From assembly GCF_008017535.1 (NCBI RefSeq), contig NZ_VRUA01000016.1, positions 1 to 64,000 on the forward strand: 64,000 nt of DNA. Reading direction: 5' to 3'. This DNA is from Ottowia flava. Its GTDB lineage: Bacteria > Pseudomonadota > Gammaproteobacteria > Burkholderiales > Burkholderiaceae_C. The notes beneath the pieces were generated by a model. It worked only from the letters and a program-made list of their open reading frames with translations, was not told the DNA's origin and did no database searches. The position numbers were made by a program, and so were the translations under genes. This document shows positions 55,799 to 64,000 of the stretch, one piece after another (position 1 is the first letter of the stretch; each line of letters opens with the position of its first letter).

Positions 55799-55828
55799 TT
55801 GACACTTTAGCGAAGCCCTTTCTAGACT
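55799..55828 (+). promoter_or_regulatory. Promoter for dctPQM
   Basis: TTGACA (55799-55804), an 18-bp spacer, then TAGACT (55823-55828). Transcription would start near 55835, leaving a leader of about 95 nt before the strong AAGGAG site of dctP. Confidence 0.6.
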
Positions 55829-55928
55829 TCAAGTCCGCTGCGTTGTCGGCATGCGCGTTTTCACCCTTTACGCTCGATGCCCGCGCCGCGATGCTCAAGC
55901 GATCCACGAACCCCCTGAAGGAGTGCAC

Positions 55929-56915
55929 ATGAAGTTGACCCGACGCACCGTCGCCACCCTGTCCGGCCTGCTGCTCGGCGGCCTGGCGACCACCGCCGGC
56001 GCGCAGACCAAGTGGGACCTGCCCACGGCCTACCCCGCCAACAACTTCCACACTGAAAACCTGGCCCAGTTCGTCAAGGACGTGGACGCGGCCACCGGCG
56101 GCAAGCTCAAGATCCAGATCCACGACAACGCCTCGCTGTTCAAGGCACCCGAGATCAAGCGCGCCGTGCAGGGCGGGCAGGCGCAGGCCGGCGAATTCCT
56201 GATGGTCAACTTCCAGAACGAATGGCCGGTGTGGGGGCTGGATGGCATTCCGTTCCTGGCCACCAGCTACGACCAGTCGATGAAGCTGTACCAGGCCAGC
56301 AAACCCGCCGTGCAGAAGAAGCTGGCCGAGCAGGGCATGGTGCTGCTGTACGCCGTGGCGTGGCCGCCGCAGGGCATCTTCAGCAAGAAACAGGTGGCCA
56401 GCGCCGCCGACATGAAAGGCATCAAGTGGCGCGCCTACAGCCCGGCCACGGCGCGCATAGGTGAACTGGTGGGCGCCCAGCCGGTGACCGTGCAGCAAGC
56501 CGAGCTGTCGCAGGCCATGGCCACCGGCGTGGTCGAAAGCTACATGAGCTCGGGCTCCACCGGCTACGACACCAAGACCTACGAGCACCTGAAGTTCTTC
56601 GCCGACACCCAAGCATGGCTGCCCAAGAACGCGATCGTTGCCAACAAGAAGGCCTTCGACGCGCTCGACCAGGCCACGCGCGACGGCCTGCTGAAGGCAT
56701 CGGCCGAAGCCGAAAAGCGCGGCTGGGCCACCAGCGAGAAGAAAACCGGCGAGTACCTCGACCTGCTCAAGAAGAACGGCATGACCGTGTACCCGCCGTC
56801 GGCCCAACTGAAAGGCGACATGCAGAAGGTCGGCGAGACCATGCTGAAGGAATGGATCGACAAGGCCGGCCCTGAGGGCAAGGCCGTGGTCGACGCCTAC
56901 CGCGCGGCCAAGTAA
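55929..56915 (+). CDS. dctP: TRAP transporter substrate-binding protein (DctP)
   Basis: 328-residue periplasmic binding protein. The signal peptide reads VATLSGLLLGGLATTAGAQ. DctP family marks include WDLPTAYPANNFHTENLAQF, then PLFKAPEIKRAVQGGQAQAG-type ligand lobe (here residues about 75-95) and IKWRAYSPATARIGELVGAQ with the conserved Arg that binds a carboxylate. A GAAGGAG site lies before the ATG. It captures an organic acid for DctQM. The ligand is unknown; its neighbours suggest oxoproline or a related cyclic acid. Confidence 0.93.
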   Translation: MKLTRRTVATLSGLLLGGLATTAGAQTKWDLPTAYPANNFHTENLAQFVKDVDAATGGKLKIQIHDNASLFKAPEIKRAVQGGQAQAGEFLMVNFQNEWPVWGLDGIPFLATSYDQSMKLYQASKPAVQKKLAEQGMVLLYAVAWPPQGIFSKKQVASAADMKGIKWRAYSPATARIGELVGAQPVTVQQAELSQAMATGVVESYMSSGSTGYDTKTYEHLKFFADTQAWLPKNAIVANKKAFDALDQATRDGLLKASAEAEKRGWATSEKKTGEYLDLLKKNGMTVYPPSAQLKGDMQKVGETMLKEWIDKAGPEGKAVVDAYRAAK

Positions 56916-56999
56916 ACGCACCATGTCCCGCGCGACGCCCTCCCGGCCAGCCGGCGAGGGCGTCGACGTTTCTACCGTTTGATCTCACTGGCCCAGCGC

Positions 57000-57512
57000 A
57001 TGCGCCGATTCCTTGATTTTCTCTACGATGCCGCCGCCTGGCTCGCAGCACTGTCCATGATCGGCGTGCTGGTCATGGTGCTGACCTCGATCCTCGGGCG
57101 CCTGCTGCACTTTCATCTGCCAGGGACCGACGCCTACGCGGGCTACAGCATGGCCGCGGCCGGCTTTCTGGCCCTGGCACACACCCTGAAGAAGGGTGAA
57201 CACATCCGCGTCACCTTGCTCATCGGGCGCCTGCAAGGTGGCCCGCGCCGCGCGATGGAAATGTGGGCCTTGACGGCGGCGGTGCTGCTGGCCGGCCTGT
57301 TTGCTTTCTACGCGTGCCGGCTGGTGCTGGTTTCGCACGAATTCAACGACGTGTCCACGTCCAACGACGCCACGCCGCTGTGGATTCCACAGCTGAGCAT
57401 GGCGATTGGCACCGTGCTGCTGTTCGTCGCCTTTGTCGACGAATGGGTGCAGGAGCTGCGCGGGCGCCGCGTGCACGACGATCACGCCGAGGAGGCGCTG
57501 CACAATGAGTGA
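57000..57512 (+). CDS. dctQ: TRAP transporter small permease (DctQ)
   Basis: 170 residues with four helices (AAWLAALSMIGVLVMVLTSI, AYAGYSMAAAGFLALAHTL, ALTAAVLLAGLFAFYACRLV, QLSMAIGTVLLFVAFVDEW). KKGEHIRVTLL is the DctQ signature. The ATG at 57000 is preferred over an upstream TTG. Its stop overlaps the dctM start by eight bases, so the two are made in step. Confidence 0.93.
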   Translation: MRRFLDFLYDAAAWLAALSMIGVLVMVLTSILGRLLHFHLPGTDAYAGYSMAAAGFLALAHTLKKGEHIRVTLLIGRLQGGPRRAMEMWALTAAVLLAGLFAFYACRLVLVSHEFNDVSTSNDATPLWIPQLSMAIGTVLLFVAFVDEWVQELRGRRVHDDHAEEALHNE

Positions 57513-58800
57513 CTTCGCCATCACCGGCCTGCTGATCGCCTCGCTGTTCCTGCTGCTCGGCAGCGGGGTCTGGATCGGCCTCACGCTCACAGGCGTCGCC
57601 TGGATCGGCATGCAGCTTTTTTCGGCTCGCCCCGCGGGCGACGCCATGGCGGTGACCATCTGGGGATCGGCCTCCAGTTGGACGCTCACCGCCCTGCCCT
57701 TGTTCGTGTGGATGGGCGAAATACTCTTTCGCACCAAACTCAGCGAAAGCATGTTCCGCGGCCTGGCGCCCTGGGTCACCTGGCTGCCCGGCCGGCTGCT
57801 GCACACCAACGTGATCGGCTGCGCGATCTTTGCGGCGGTGTCGGGCTCGTCGGCTGCGACCTGCGCGACCATCGGCAAGATGTCGCTGCCGGAACTCGCC
57901 AAGCGCGGCTACCCCGAAGGCATCACCATCGGGTCGCTGGCGGGGGCTGGCACGCTGGGCCTGCTGATCCCGCCATCGATCATCATGATCGTCTACGGTG
58001 TAGCCGCCGATGTCTCCATCGCCAAGCTGTTCATCGCGGGCGTTCTGCCCGGCATCCTGCTGGCGCTGCTCTTCTCGGGCTACCTCATGGTCTGGGCCCT
58101 CATGAATCCGGGCAAGGTGCCGCGCCCCGACCGCACGCTGAGCTTTGCCGAAAAGCTGCACGAATCGCGCCACCTGATTCCCGTGGTGATCCTGATTGCC
58201 GCAGTGCTCGGCTCCATCTACTCCGGCGTGGCCACGGCGACCGAAGCCGCCGCCGTGGGCGTGGTCGGCTCGCTGCTGCTGTCGCTGGTGCAAGGCAGCT
58301 TATCTTGGGAAACCTTCAAGACATCGCTGCTGGGCGCCACGCGCCTGTACTGCATGATCGCGCTGATCCTGGCGGGCGCCGCCTTCCTGACGCTTGCAAT
58401 GGGCTACATCGGCCTGCCGCGCCACCTGGCCGAGTACATCGGCAGCCTGGGCCTCTCGCCCTTCATGCTGGTCATTGCGCTGGCCGTGTTTTACATCGTG
58501 CTCGGCTGCTTCCTTGACGGCATTTCCATGGTGGTGCTGACCATGGGCGTGATCCTGCCCACCGTTCAGGCCGCCGGATTGGATCTGATCTGGTTCGGCA
58601 TCTTCGTGGTCATCGTGGTCGAGATGGCGCAGATCACCCCGCCGGTGGGCTTCAACCTGTTCGTGCTGCAGGGCATGACCAAGAAAGACATCGCCTACAT
58701 CGCGCGTGTGACCATGCCCTTCTTCTTCCTGATGTGCGCCATGGTTCTGCTGCTGTGGTTCTTCCCGCAGATCGCCACCTGGATGCCGGGACACATGTAA
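57505..58800 (+). CDS. dctM: TRAP transporter large permease (DctM)
   Basis: 431 residues with about 12 helices. ALPLFVWMGEILFRTKLSES, then VSGSSAATCATIGKMSLPEL and GAGTLGLLIPPSIIMIVYGV are diagnostic of DctM. AQITPPVGFNLFVLQG near the end is the second conserved pore loop. It uses a sodium gradient to move the ligand delivered by DctP. rdgC follows after 79 bp. Confidence 0.95.
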   Translation: MSDFAITGLLIASLFLLLGSGVWIGLTLTGVAWIGMQLFSARPAGDAMAVTIWGSASSWTLTALPLFVWMGEILFRTKLSESMFRGLAPWVTWLPGRLLHTNVIGCAIFAAVSGSSAATCATIGKMSLPELAKRGYPEGITIGSLAGAGTLGLLIPPSIIMIVYGVAADVSIAKLFIAGVLPGILLALLFSGYLMVWALMNPGKVPRPDRTLSFAEKLHESRHLIPVVILIAAVLGSIYSGVATATEAAAVGVVGSLLLSLVQGSLSWETFKTSLLGATRLYCMIALILAGAAFLTLAMGYIGLPRHLAEYIGSLGLSPFMLVIALAVFYIVLGCFLDGISMVVLTMGVILPTVQAAGLDLIWFGIFVVIVVEMAQITPPVGFNLFVLQGMTKKDIAYIARVTMPFFFLMCAMVLLLWFFPQIATWMPGHM

Positions 58801-58879
58801 CGCGCTGACACTGCGCGCTCCCCTATGATGCCGGTCCGGTCCGCCCACCGTGCGGACGCTGATCGAGAGTGAGAGATTC

Positions 58880-59896
58880 GTGTTCAAGAATGTGATGCTG
58901 TACCGCCTGGAGCCGGGCTGGCCGACCTCCGCGCAGCAGCTGGAAGAAGCGCTGGCCACCGAACCCTTTGCCGAGTGCAGCGCCACCCAACAGCGCGCCA
59001 CCGGCTGGGTGCCCCCGAGGGGCGAAGCGCACGGGGCGTTGGTCGAAGTGGTTGATGGCCAGTGGATCGCGCGTTTCGTCATCGAGACCAAGTCCGTTCC
59101 TGGCGACGCGGTGCGCCGCCGCACGGACGAGGCCGTGGCCGAGATCGAGAAAACCACTGGCCGCAAACCCGGCAAGAAGGAAGTGCGCGATTTGCGCGAC
59201 GACGCACTCAACGCCCTGCTACCGCAGGCCTTCCCGCGCCGCGCCCAGGTCACCGCCTGGATCGACCCCGAACAGCATTGGCTGGTGCTCGACACCGGCG
59301 CGCAAGGCAAGGCCGACGAGCTGATCACCAGCCTGGTGCGCGTGGCTGGCCAAGGCTTTGGCGTGCGCCTGCTGCAGACCACGCAGACGCCACAGGCCGT
59401 CATGTCGGCTTGGCTGGCGGCGGAATCGGCGGACGAGCTGCCCGACGCCTTCCACGTCGAGCGCGAATGCGAACTCAAAGGCAGTGGCGACGAGCCGGCC
59501 GTCGTCAAGTTCACCCGCCACGACCTGGTGACCGACGAAGTGCGCCAGCACATCGCCGAAGGCAAGCTGCCGACCAAGCTGGCCCTGGGCTGGCAGGGCC
59601 GCGTGGGCTTCATGCTGACGCAGGCGCTGCAGCTCAAGAAGATCACGTTTGAAGAAGGCGTGTTCGAGGAAGGCGCCACCAGCAAAGACGACGACCGATT
59701 TGACGCCGACGTGGCCCTGGCCACCGGCGAGCTGAGCGGCCTGATCACCGACCTGATCGAAGCGCTGGGCGGCGAGGCCGACCCAGCCGCCTTCCCCACG
59801 CCGCCCGACGCGCCGCAGGTGGCCACGACCACCGCCAAAGCGCCCACCGCCGCGGTGGCGACCACGGCCGCAGACGACGACGGCCCGCCGTTCTGA
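58880..59896 (+). CDS. rdgC: Recombination-associated protein RdgC
   Basis: Ring-shaped DNA-binding protein that limits RecA. 338 residues from a GTG at 58880 (FKNVMLYRLEPGWPTS), matching the family start; an upstream frame lacks support. TGRKPGKKEVRDLRDDALNA and LDTGAQGKADELITSLVRVA are RdgC marks. The C-terminus has a low-complexity Ala/Thr tail. GAGAG lies before the GTG. No operon partner is evident. Confidence 0.94.
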   Translation: MFKNVMLYRLEPGWPTSAQQLEEALATEPFAECSATQQRATGWVPPRGEAHGALVEVVDGQWIARFVIETKSVPGDAVRRRTDEAVAEIEKTTGRKPGKKEVRDLRDDALNALLPQAFPRRAQVTAWIDPEQHWLVLDTGAQGKADELITSLVRVAGQGFGVRLLQTTQTPQAVMSAWLAAESADELPDAFHVERECELKGSGDEPAVVKFTRHDLVTDEVRQHIAEGKLPTKLALGWQGRVGFMLTQALQLKKITFEEGVFEEGATSKDDDRFDADVALATGELSGLITDLIEALGGEADPAAFPTPPDAPQVATTTAKAPTAAVATTAADDDGPPF

Positions 59897-59930
59897 GCGG
59901 CGCCGCCCGCCGCGCCTCGCCTTTTAAGCC

Positions 59931-60317
59931 ATGCCCGCCGTCCTCGCCATCTGCCTGGGCGCCTGCGCGGGCGCCCTGCTGCGCTGGCACCTCGGCCTGT
60001 GGCTGAACCATGCCGGCGCGCTGATGCCCTGGGGCACGCTGGCGGCCAACCTGATCGGCGGCTACCTGATTGGCCTGTTCATCGGCGTGCTCCAGCAGCA
60101 CCCCGGCATCGACCCGACGTGGCGCCTGCTGCTGGTCACCGGCTTCCTGGGCGCACTGACCACCTTTTCCAGCTTCAGCATGGAAGTGGTCGACATGCTG
60201 ATGCTGGAGCGCTGGGTGCAGGCGCTGATGACGGCGACCGCGCACCTGGCGGGGTCCTTGCTGATGACCTACGTCGGCATCAAGACCGCTGCGCTTTTCA
60301 TAGCTGCCCGCGCATGA
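59931..60317 (+). CDS. crcB: Fluoride exporter CrcB/Fluc
   Basis: 128-residue dual-topology membrane channel that expels fluoride. LAICLGACAGALLRWHLGLW, then AANLIGGYLIGLFIGVL and GFLGALTTFSSFSMEVVDML (with the fluoride-track Phe residues) are standard. Four helices. No fluoride riboswitch is visible in the 34 bp before it. Its last codons (FIAARA) are made by an interspersed repeat. Confidence 0.94.
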   Translation: MPAVLAICLGACAGALLRWHLGLWLNHAGALMPWGTLAANLIGGYLIGLFIGVLQQHPGIDPTWRLLLVTGFLGALTTFSSFSMEVVDMLMLERWVQALMTATAHLAGSLLMTYVGIKTAALFIAARA

Positions 60318-60350
60318 TCTCTTAGGACCACAGACCGATTTGCTTGTAGA
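60291..60350 (+). repeat. Interspersed ~60-bp repeat, copy 13
   Basis: Forward copy. GCTTTTCATAGCTGCC and CGCGCATGATCTC, then AGGACCACAGACCGATTTGC. It spans the crcB stop codon (TGA in CGCGCATGA) and the start region of the next gene. Confidence 0.75.
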
Positions 60351-61335
60351 AGACGCCCCCCTCAGCGCCGACGAACTGGCCCACCTGAAGTTGGTGGCGC
60401 CGAGCTTGCTGGCAGGCCAGCGCTGGGGATTCTGGCTGCTGGCGAACGCGGTGGCGCTGGCGTGGATTGGCGCGCTGTTGGTCGTCGCCGCGCCCAACCC
60501 GGACGGCTTTCGCCGCGAGCTGGTGCTGCCGTTGCTCACGGCCTGGCTGGGACTGAACGGCTTTTTCTTCTGGCTGCGCCACGTCAACCGCGGCGTGCGT
60601 GGCGACGTTGCCGCGCCGCGCAAACAGATCATCCGGGGCGACGCGGACGGTTTGGCCGCCAGCGGCAACGCCCTGACCTACACGGTAGGCGGCGAGGGCT
60701 GGCGCGCCTACCCGGCCTTGCCCCTGGGCTCGGGCTTCGTGGTCGGGCGCCTGCGCATCGAAACGGTGGCCGGCGTGGGCGGCACCGCCGTCACCGTGCA
60801 GCGGACCAGCCGGGGCGAGCGCCTGCTGGGCGTGCGCTACCCCGACTGGGACGACACCGCCACCTTGCACCACGAGGCGGGCCTGAACGCGGCCGAACAG
60901 CGCCTGCTGACGCGCCGTGCGCACCGCACCGGCTTGTTCCTGGCCCTGGGCGTGGGCGGCGTCGGGCTGCTGTTGGGCCTGCCACGTGGCATGTCGCCCT
61001 GGCTGGCGCTGTGGCTGCTGCCGATAGTGGCGCTGTACATCCTGGCACACATGGCCGACGGGCCGCAGCACTGGGTCGGCTGGGTGGCCGCGCAAGGCCC
61101 GGTCACCGAAACCCTGCGCGCGACCTGGCGCGGACCCCGCAACCGAATCGAACGCGGGTCCTGGGTGCGCGTGGCCGGGCAGCTGTTTCCGGTGTCGGAA
61201 TTGCCCGCATTGGGCGCAACCGTGCGTCTGCGCGCTCGCCTGCGTGCCGATGGCTTTGCGGGGGAAACCACCGAGTTTGAAACCCTGTCGGCCGCCGCGG
61301 TTCCGCCCGCCGCCGACGCACAATGGGGCGCATGA
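60340..61335 (+). CDS. Membrane protein of unknown function
   Basis: 331 residues. Two N-terminal helices (LLANAVALAWIGALLVVAA, LVLPLLTAWLGLNGFFFWL), a soluble middle of about 110 residues, then two more helices (TGLFLALGVGGVGLLLGLP, LALWLLPIVALYILAHM) and a soluble beta-rich C-terminus. No family comes to mind. The start is uncertain: the frame opens at a TTG inside an interspersed repeat and no ATG lies early in the frame. A GTG near 60392 is an alternative. Its stop overlaps the PhyH gene by four bases (ATGA), so the two are coupled. Confidence 0.7.
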   Translation: MLVEDAPLSADELAHLKLVAPSLLAGQRWGFWLLANAVALAWIGALLVVAAPNPDGFRRELVLPLLTAWLGLNGFFFWLRHVNRGVRGDVAAPRKQIIRGDADGLAASGNALTYTVGGEGWRAYPALPLGSGFVVGRLRIETVAGVGGTAVTVQRTSRGERLLGVRYPDWDDTATLHHEAGLNAAEQRLLTRRAHRTGLFLALGVGGVGLLLGLPRGMSPWLALWLLPIVALYILAHMADGPQHWVGWVAAQGPVTETLRATWRGPRNRIERGSWVRVAGQLFPVSELPALGATVRLRARLRADGFAGETTEFETLSAAAVPPAADAQWGA

Positions 61336-62192
61336 GCCCGCCCGACCTGAACGCCCGCGCCGAGCGCGTCGTCACCCCTGAATTGGCCGCAGCCTTCGCC
61401 CGCGATGGCGCCGTGTGCCTGCGCCAGCTGCTGAACGCCGACGAAGTCGCCCTGCTGCGCGCCGGCATCGATGCCAACATCGCCACGCCCAGCCCGCGCG
61501 CCAAGGTCGCCAGCCGGCCGGACGACCCGGGCTTTTTCATTGAGGACTTCTGCAACTGGCAGGACAACGCGGCCTACCGCGACGTCATCACCCAGTCGCC
61601 CCTTGCCGCGGCCGCGGCCCGCCTGATGGGCAGCCAGCAGGTGCGCCTGTACCACGACCACATGCTGACCAAGGAGCCGGGCACGCGCCAGAAGACGCCC
61701 TGGCACCAGGACCAGCCCTACTACAACATCGACGGGCAGCAGAACGTCAGTTTCTGGATCCCGGTCGACCCGGTGGCGCGCCCGTCCACGCTGGAATTCG
61801 TCGCCGGTTCGCACCGCGGCCCGTGGCTGATGCCGCGCACCTTCATGGACCACCAGGCCAAATGGTTTCCCGAAGGCAGCCTGGCCGACCTGCCCGACAT
61901 CGAGGCGGACCGCAACGCCTTCCCCATCGTCGGCTGGGCGGTGGCGCCGGGCGACGTCATCGCCTTTCACATGCTCAGCCTGCACGCCGCGGGCGGCGTG
62001 GCGGGCGGTGCGCGGCGCCGCGTGTTTTCCGTGCGCATGCTGGGCGACGACATCACACACGCGCCGCGCAGCTGGGTCACCTCACCGCCGTTCCCCGGCC
62101 TGGCCGATCGCCTCCCGGCCGGCGTGCCGATGCAGGACGCGCTGTTCCCCTTGCTGTGGCCGACGCTGGACGGCGCGCTGAACGCTACATAA
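61332..62192 (+). CDS. Phytanoyl-CoA dioxygenase (PhyH) family protein
   Basis: 286-residue Fe(II)/2-oxoglutarate oxygenase. The iron-binding HxD is in TPWHQDQPYYNID; the distal His is in AFHMLSLHAAGG; and the 2-oxoglutarate Arg follows in GARRRVFSVR. VSFWIPVDPVARPSTLEFVA is also a family mark. The ATG at 61332 overlaps the stop of the upstream membrane protein; another ATG lies three codons earlier. PhyH relatives hydroxylate a wide range of acyl and small-molecule substrates; this one is unknown. An interspersed repeat abuts its stop. Confidence 0.88.
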   Translation: MSPPDLNARAERVVTPELAAAFARDGAVCLRQLLNADEVALLRAGIDANIATPSPRAKVASRPDDPGFFIEDFCNWQDNAAYRDVITQSPLAAAAARLMGSQQVRLYHDHMLTKEPGTRQKTPWHQDQPYYNIDGQQNVSFWIPVDPVARPSTLEFVAGSHRGPWLMPRTFMDHQAKWFPEGSLADLPDIEADRNAFPIVGWAVAPGDVIAFHMLSLHAAGGVAGGARRRVFSVRMLGDDITHAPRSWVTSPPFPGLADRLPAGVPMQDALFPLLWPTLDGALNAT

Positions 62193-62248
62193 ACCGTAGC
62201 TGGCTGCGCAGATGGTTCTAGAGCCGGAGGCCGATTTTCCTTAAAACG
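62191..62248 (+). repeat. Interspersed ~60-bp repeat, copy 14
   Basis: Forward copy. AACCGTAGCTGGCTGCGCAG, then TTCTAGAGCCGGAGGCCG and ATTTTCCTTAAAA. It lies between the convergent PhyH and modE genes and starts at the PhyH stop. Confidence 0.8.
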
Positions 62249-62255
62249 ACCCGAC

Positions 62256-63029
62256 TCAGGCGGTCAACGCCACCACCACCGCGCTTTCGTCCAGCTCGGC
62301 CACCGCGCGACTGCCGCTGCGCAATCGGTTGGGTCGCGCAGCAAAGCCGACCAATTGCAGGCCGCCCGCCAGCGTCACCACCGCCTCATCGCGCTGCACG
62401 CCGCGCGACAGGCGCGCCACCTTGCCAGCCAGCCGGTTGACCGGCACGGTGGCGCCGCGCGCGCGCGCCGCCACATCGGTCAGCGACGCCACGCGCACCG
62501 CCGTCGCCTTGCACAACGCCAGCACCGGCAAGCCGGGTGCCAGCGCCAGCAGCTCGGCACTTTCGCGGGTGATCAGCGACGCCAACTCGCCCCCATCGGC
62601 CAGGGCCAGCACGACGCGCACCATGGGGTCGCGCGCGCCATCGCTTTCCAGCCGCGCCACGCGGCAGGGCAGGTGGTTGCGCATGCTGGTGCGCGGACCG
62701 GCCAGCGCGGCGGCCGAGGGCGCGTTGATGCGCTCCAGCACGCCGCGGCGCGCCACGTCCATCTGATGCGCGGCTTCCAGCAGGCGCACGCCGGCGGGCG
62801 TCAGGCGCGCACCGCCGCCACCGCTGCCACCCACCGCGCTGTCCACCAGCGGCATGCCGGCCAGGTTGGTCAGCGTGTGGATGGCCTGCCAGGCCGCCTT
62901 GTAGCTGATGCCGGCCGTGCGCGCGGCCTGCGAGATGGAGCCCTGCTCGCCCACCAGTTGCAGGATCTGCAGGCGTTTGTCGGCCTGGGCATAGCCCATG
63001 TTCTGGGGGGAAAGCGCGCGTCGAACCAT
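62256..63029 (-). CDS. modE: Molybdate-responsive regulator ModE
   Basis: 257 residues from the ATG at 63029. The N-terminal winged helix reads LQLVGEQGSISQAARTAGIS, then YKAAWQAIHTLTNLAGMPLV and the SGGGGARLTPAG wing. Two C-terminal molybdate-binding (Mop/TOBE) domains follow (SMRNHLPCRVARLESDG, then SLTDVAARARGATVPVNRLA). ModE with bound molybdate shuts off mod transport genes. It diverges from modA with a Mo-box in between. Confidence 0.93.
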   Translation of the reverse strand: MVRRALSPQNMGYAQADKRLQILQLVGEQGSISQAARTAGISYKAAWQAIHTLTNLAGMPLVDSAVGGSGGGGARLTPAGVRLLEAAHQMDVARRGVLERINAPSAAALAGPRTSMRNHLPCRVARLESDGARDPMVRVVLALADGGELASLITRESAELLALAPGLPVLALCKATAVRVASLTDVAARARGATVPVNRLAGKVARLSRGVQRDEAVVTLAGGLQLVGFAARPNRLRSGSRAVAELDESAVVVALTA

Positions 63030-63085
63030 GGGGGGATTCTGGCGCAGCCGCTCGCGCGCCCCATGCGACGGGCGGCTGCTACACT

Positions 63086-63108
63086 CGCTATTCCGTTTAT
63101 GAATAGCG
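63086..63108. promoter_or_regulatory. Mo-box (ModE operator)
   Basis: CGCTATTC, seven-base spacer, GAATAGCG: an eight-pair perfect dyad close to the known ModE site (CGnTATAT, spacer, ATATAnCG). It lies 57 bp before modE and 46 bp before modA, in the right place to repress both. Confidence 0.8.
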
Positions 63109-63153
63109 CATCGCTTCAGCAGCGCTGCGACCGACCGTCCCAAGGATCTGCCC

Positions 63154-63912
63154 ATGTCCCGCTCCCTGCGCCGCCTGATCGCCCTTTTCGCCGCTTGCGC
63201 CGCCTCGTTCACGCTGCACGCCGAAACGGTGAACGTTGCCGTCGCCGCCAACTTCACCGAACCGGCCAAGGCCCTGGCAGCGATCCTGGAAAAGACCACC
63301 GGCCACACGGCCAAGCTGTCGTTTGGCGCCACCGGGGCGTTTTACTCCCAGATCAAGAACGGTGCGCCGTTTGACGTGCTGATGGCCGCCGACGACGAGC
63401 GGCCCGCCCGCCTGGAAAAAGAAGGCGACACCGTGCCCGGCTCGCGCTTCACCTACGCCACTGGCCAGCTGGTGCTGTGGTCGGCCAAGCCTGGTTATGT
63501 CGACGACAAGGGCGAAGTGCTGAAAGCCAACCAGTTCAACAAGCTGGCCGTTGCCAACCCCAAGAACGCGCCCTACGGCGCGGCTGCGATGGAGGCCATG
63601 GAAAAACTGGGCCTGATGGCGACGCTGCAGCCCAAGCTGGTCACCGGCGAAAGCATTGGCCAGACCTACAACTTCATCGCCACGGGCAACGCCGAGGTTG
63701 GCTTTGTCGCGCTGTCGCAGGTGCTGTACAACGGCCAACTCAAGGGCGGCTCGATGTGGATCGTGCCCGAGCGGTTGCACGCACCCATCGTGCAGGACGC
63801 GGTCACGCTCAAGCGCGCGGCCGGCAATCCCGCGGCCAAGGCCTGGATGGACCTGATGAAGACGCCCAAGACCAAGGAATTCATCCGCACCTACGGCTAC
63901 GCCGTCAAGTGA
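63154..63912 (+). CDS. modA: Molybdate ABC transporter binding protein ModA
   Basis: 252 residues with a signal peptide (LIALFAACAASFTLHA). VNVAVAANFTEPAKALAAIL is the ModA start; LSFGATGAFYSQIKNGAPFD and VLMAADDERPARL are ligand-site segments, with GESIGQTYNFIATGNAEVGF later. It captures molybdate for ModBC, expected to follow beyond the right edge. Repression by ModE through the Mo-box is likely. Confidence 0.94.
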   Translation: MSRSLRRLIALFAACAASFTLHAETVNVAVAANFTEPAKALAAILEKTTGHTAKLSFGATGAFYSQIKNGAPFDVLMAADDERPARLEKEGDTVPGSRFTYATGQLVLWSAKPGYVDDKGEVLKANQFNKLAVANPKNAPYGAAAMEAMEKLGLMATLQPKLVTGESIGQTYNFIATGNAEVGFVALSQVLYNGQLKGGSMWIVPERLHAPIVQDAVTLKRAAGNPAAKAWMDLMKTPKTKEFIRTYGYAVK

Positions 63913-63936
63913 GCAGGCGCGCATTCGGCGCGTCAC

Positions 63937-63995
63937 CTTTGAATCTTTGGCGCCGCCAGCCTTTGCTGGGTATGCGCAGCCAGCTACCATTCGAT
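63937..63995 (-). repeat. Interspersed ~60-bp repeat, copy 15
   Basis: Reverse copy after modA. The complement reads AATGGTAGCTGGCTGCGCAT, then AAAGGCTGGCGGCGCC and AAAGATTCAAAG. It may extend to the window edge. Confidence 0.75.
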
Positions 63996-64000
63996 GAGCA

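Noticed and set aside
55758-56924. Extension of the MarR frame across dctP
   Set aside because: The part beyond 55757 is a shadow of dctP. Only the 177-residue C-terminal part has a DNA-binding fold.
59897-59930. Fluoride riboswitch before crcB
   Set aside because: The spacer is only 34 bp and lacks the conserved crcB-motif bases.

Overview
The window is high-GC bacterial chromosome from a betaproteobacterium. It is most likely a member of the Burkholderiales, family Comamonadaceae or a close relative. The basis is the lolA-ftsK-Crp/Fnr-trxB block, the gyrA/pheA/tyrA/aroA-cmk/rpsA/ihfB/lapAB block, the aroA-cmk fusion, a Bug-type (TctC) binding protein, and a tmRNA with the tag ANDERFALAA. 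No plasmid, prophage or CRISPR hallmark is visible. One incomplete gene of unknown function runs off the left edge.

Layout. 1-1.8 kb: a partial Pro/Ala-rich gene and a decayed IS481-type transposase. 1.8-7.5 kb: lolA, ftsK, a Crp/Fnr regulator, trxB, rpmB-rpmG. 7.6-8.6 kb: tRNA-Ser, a graveyard of IS3 fragments, tRNA-Arg. 8.6-14.6 kb: a small lipoprotein, a LuxR-type regulator, a redox cluster (flavodoxin-like protein, DoxX, pirin) divergent from its LysR regulator, an FAD protein and gluQ. 14.7-25 kb: tRNA-Lys, tcdA, valS, a degenerate 2-hydroxyacid dehydrogenase, galU, a TusA-like protein, a Nudix hydrolase, cysM, tRNA-Leu, an APC permease and a Tat-exported methyltransferase. 25-33.4 kb: an SDR protein, a ferredoxin-type reductase, a Bug protein and a complete liv branched-chain amino-acid ABC transporter. 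33.6-39.6 kb: rarA, ssrA, gph-ubiG with two unknown exported proteins upstream, and an OmpA-type protein. 39.8-51.4 kb: gyrA, a DUF2059 protein, the aromatic amino-acid genes, rpsA, ihfB, lapAB and comEA. 51.4-58.8 kb: a fused hydantoinase/oxoprolinase, a MarR-type regulator and a DctPQM TRAP transporter. 58.8-64 kb: rdgC, crcB, an unknown membrane protein coupled to a PhyH dioxygenase, modE and modA.

How the genes work together. PheA, TyrA and AroA carry out steps of aromatic amino-acid synthesis and sit with translation and DNA-architecture genes (rpsA, ihfB). LapA/LapB tune LPS synthesis. LolA and OmpA build the envelope. Three uptake systems (liv, TRAP, mod) and an APC permease suggest a generalist that scavenges organic and amino acids.

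The most unusual signal is a family of about 60-bp interspersed repeats. I see about 15 copies in both orientations. Most are intergenic. Several lie inside genes: in gluQ, aroA and rarA in frame, at the ends of crcB, the LuxR regulator, the SDR gene and the MarR gene, and partly as the signal peptide of the DUF2059 protein. This resembles the protein-invading palindromic elements of Rickettsia.
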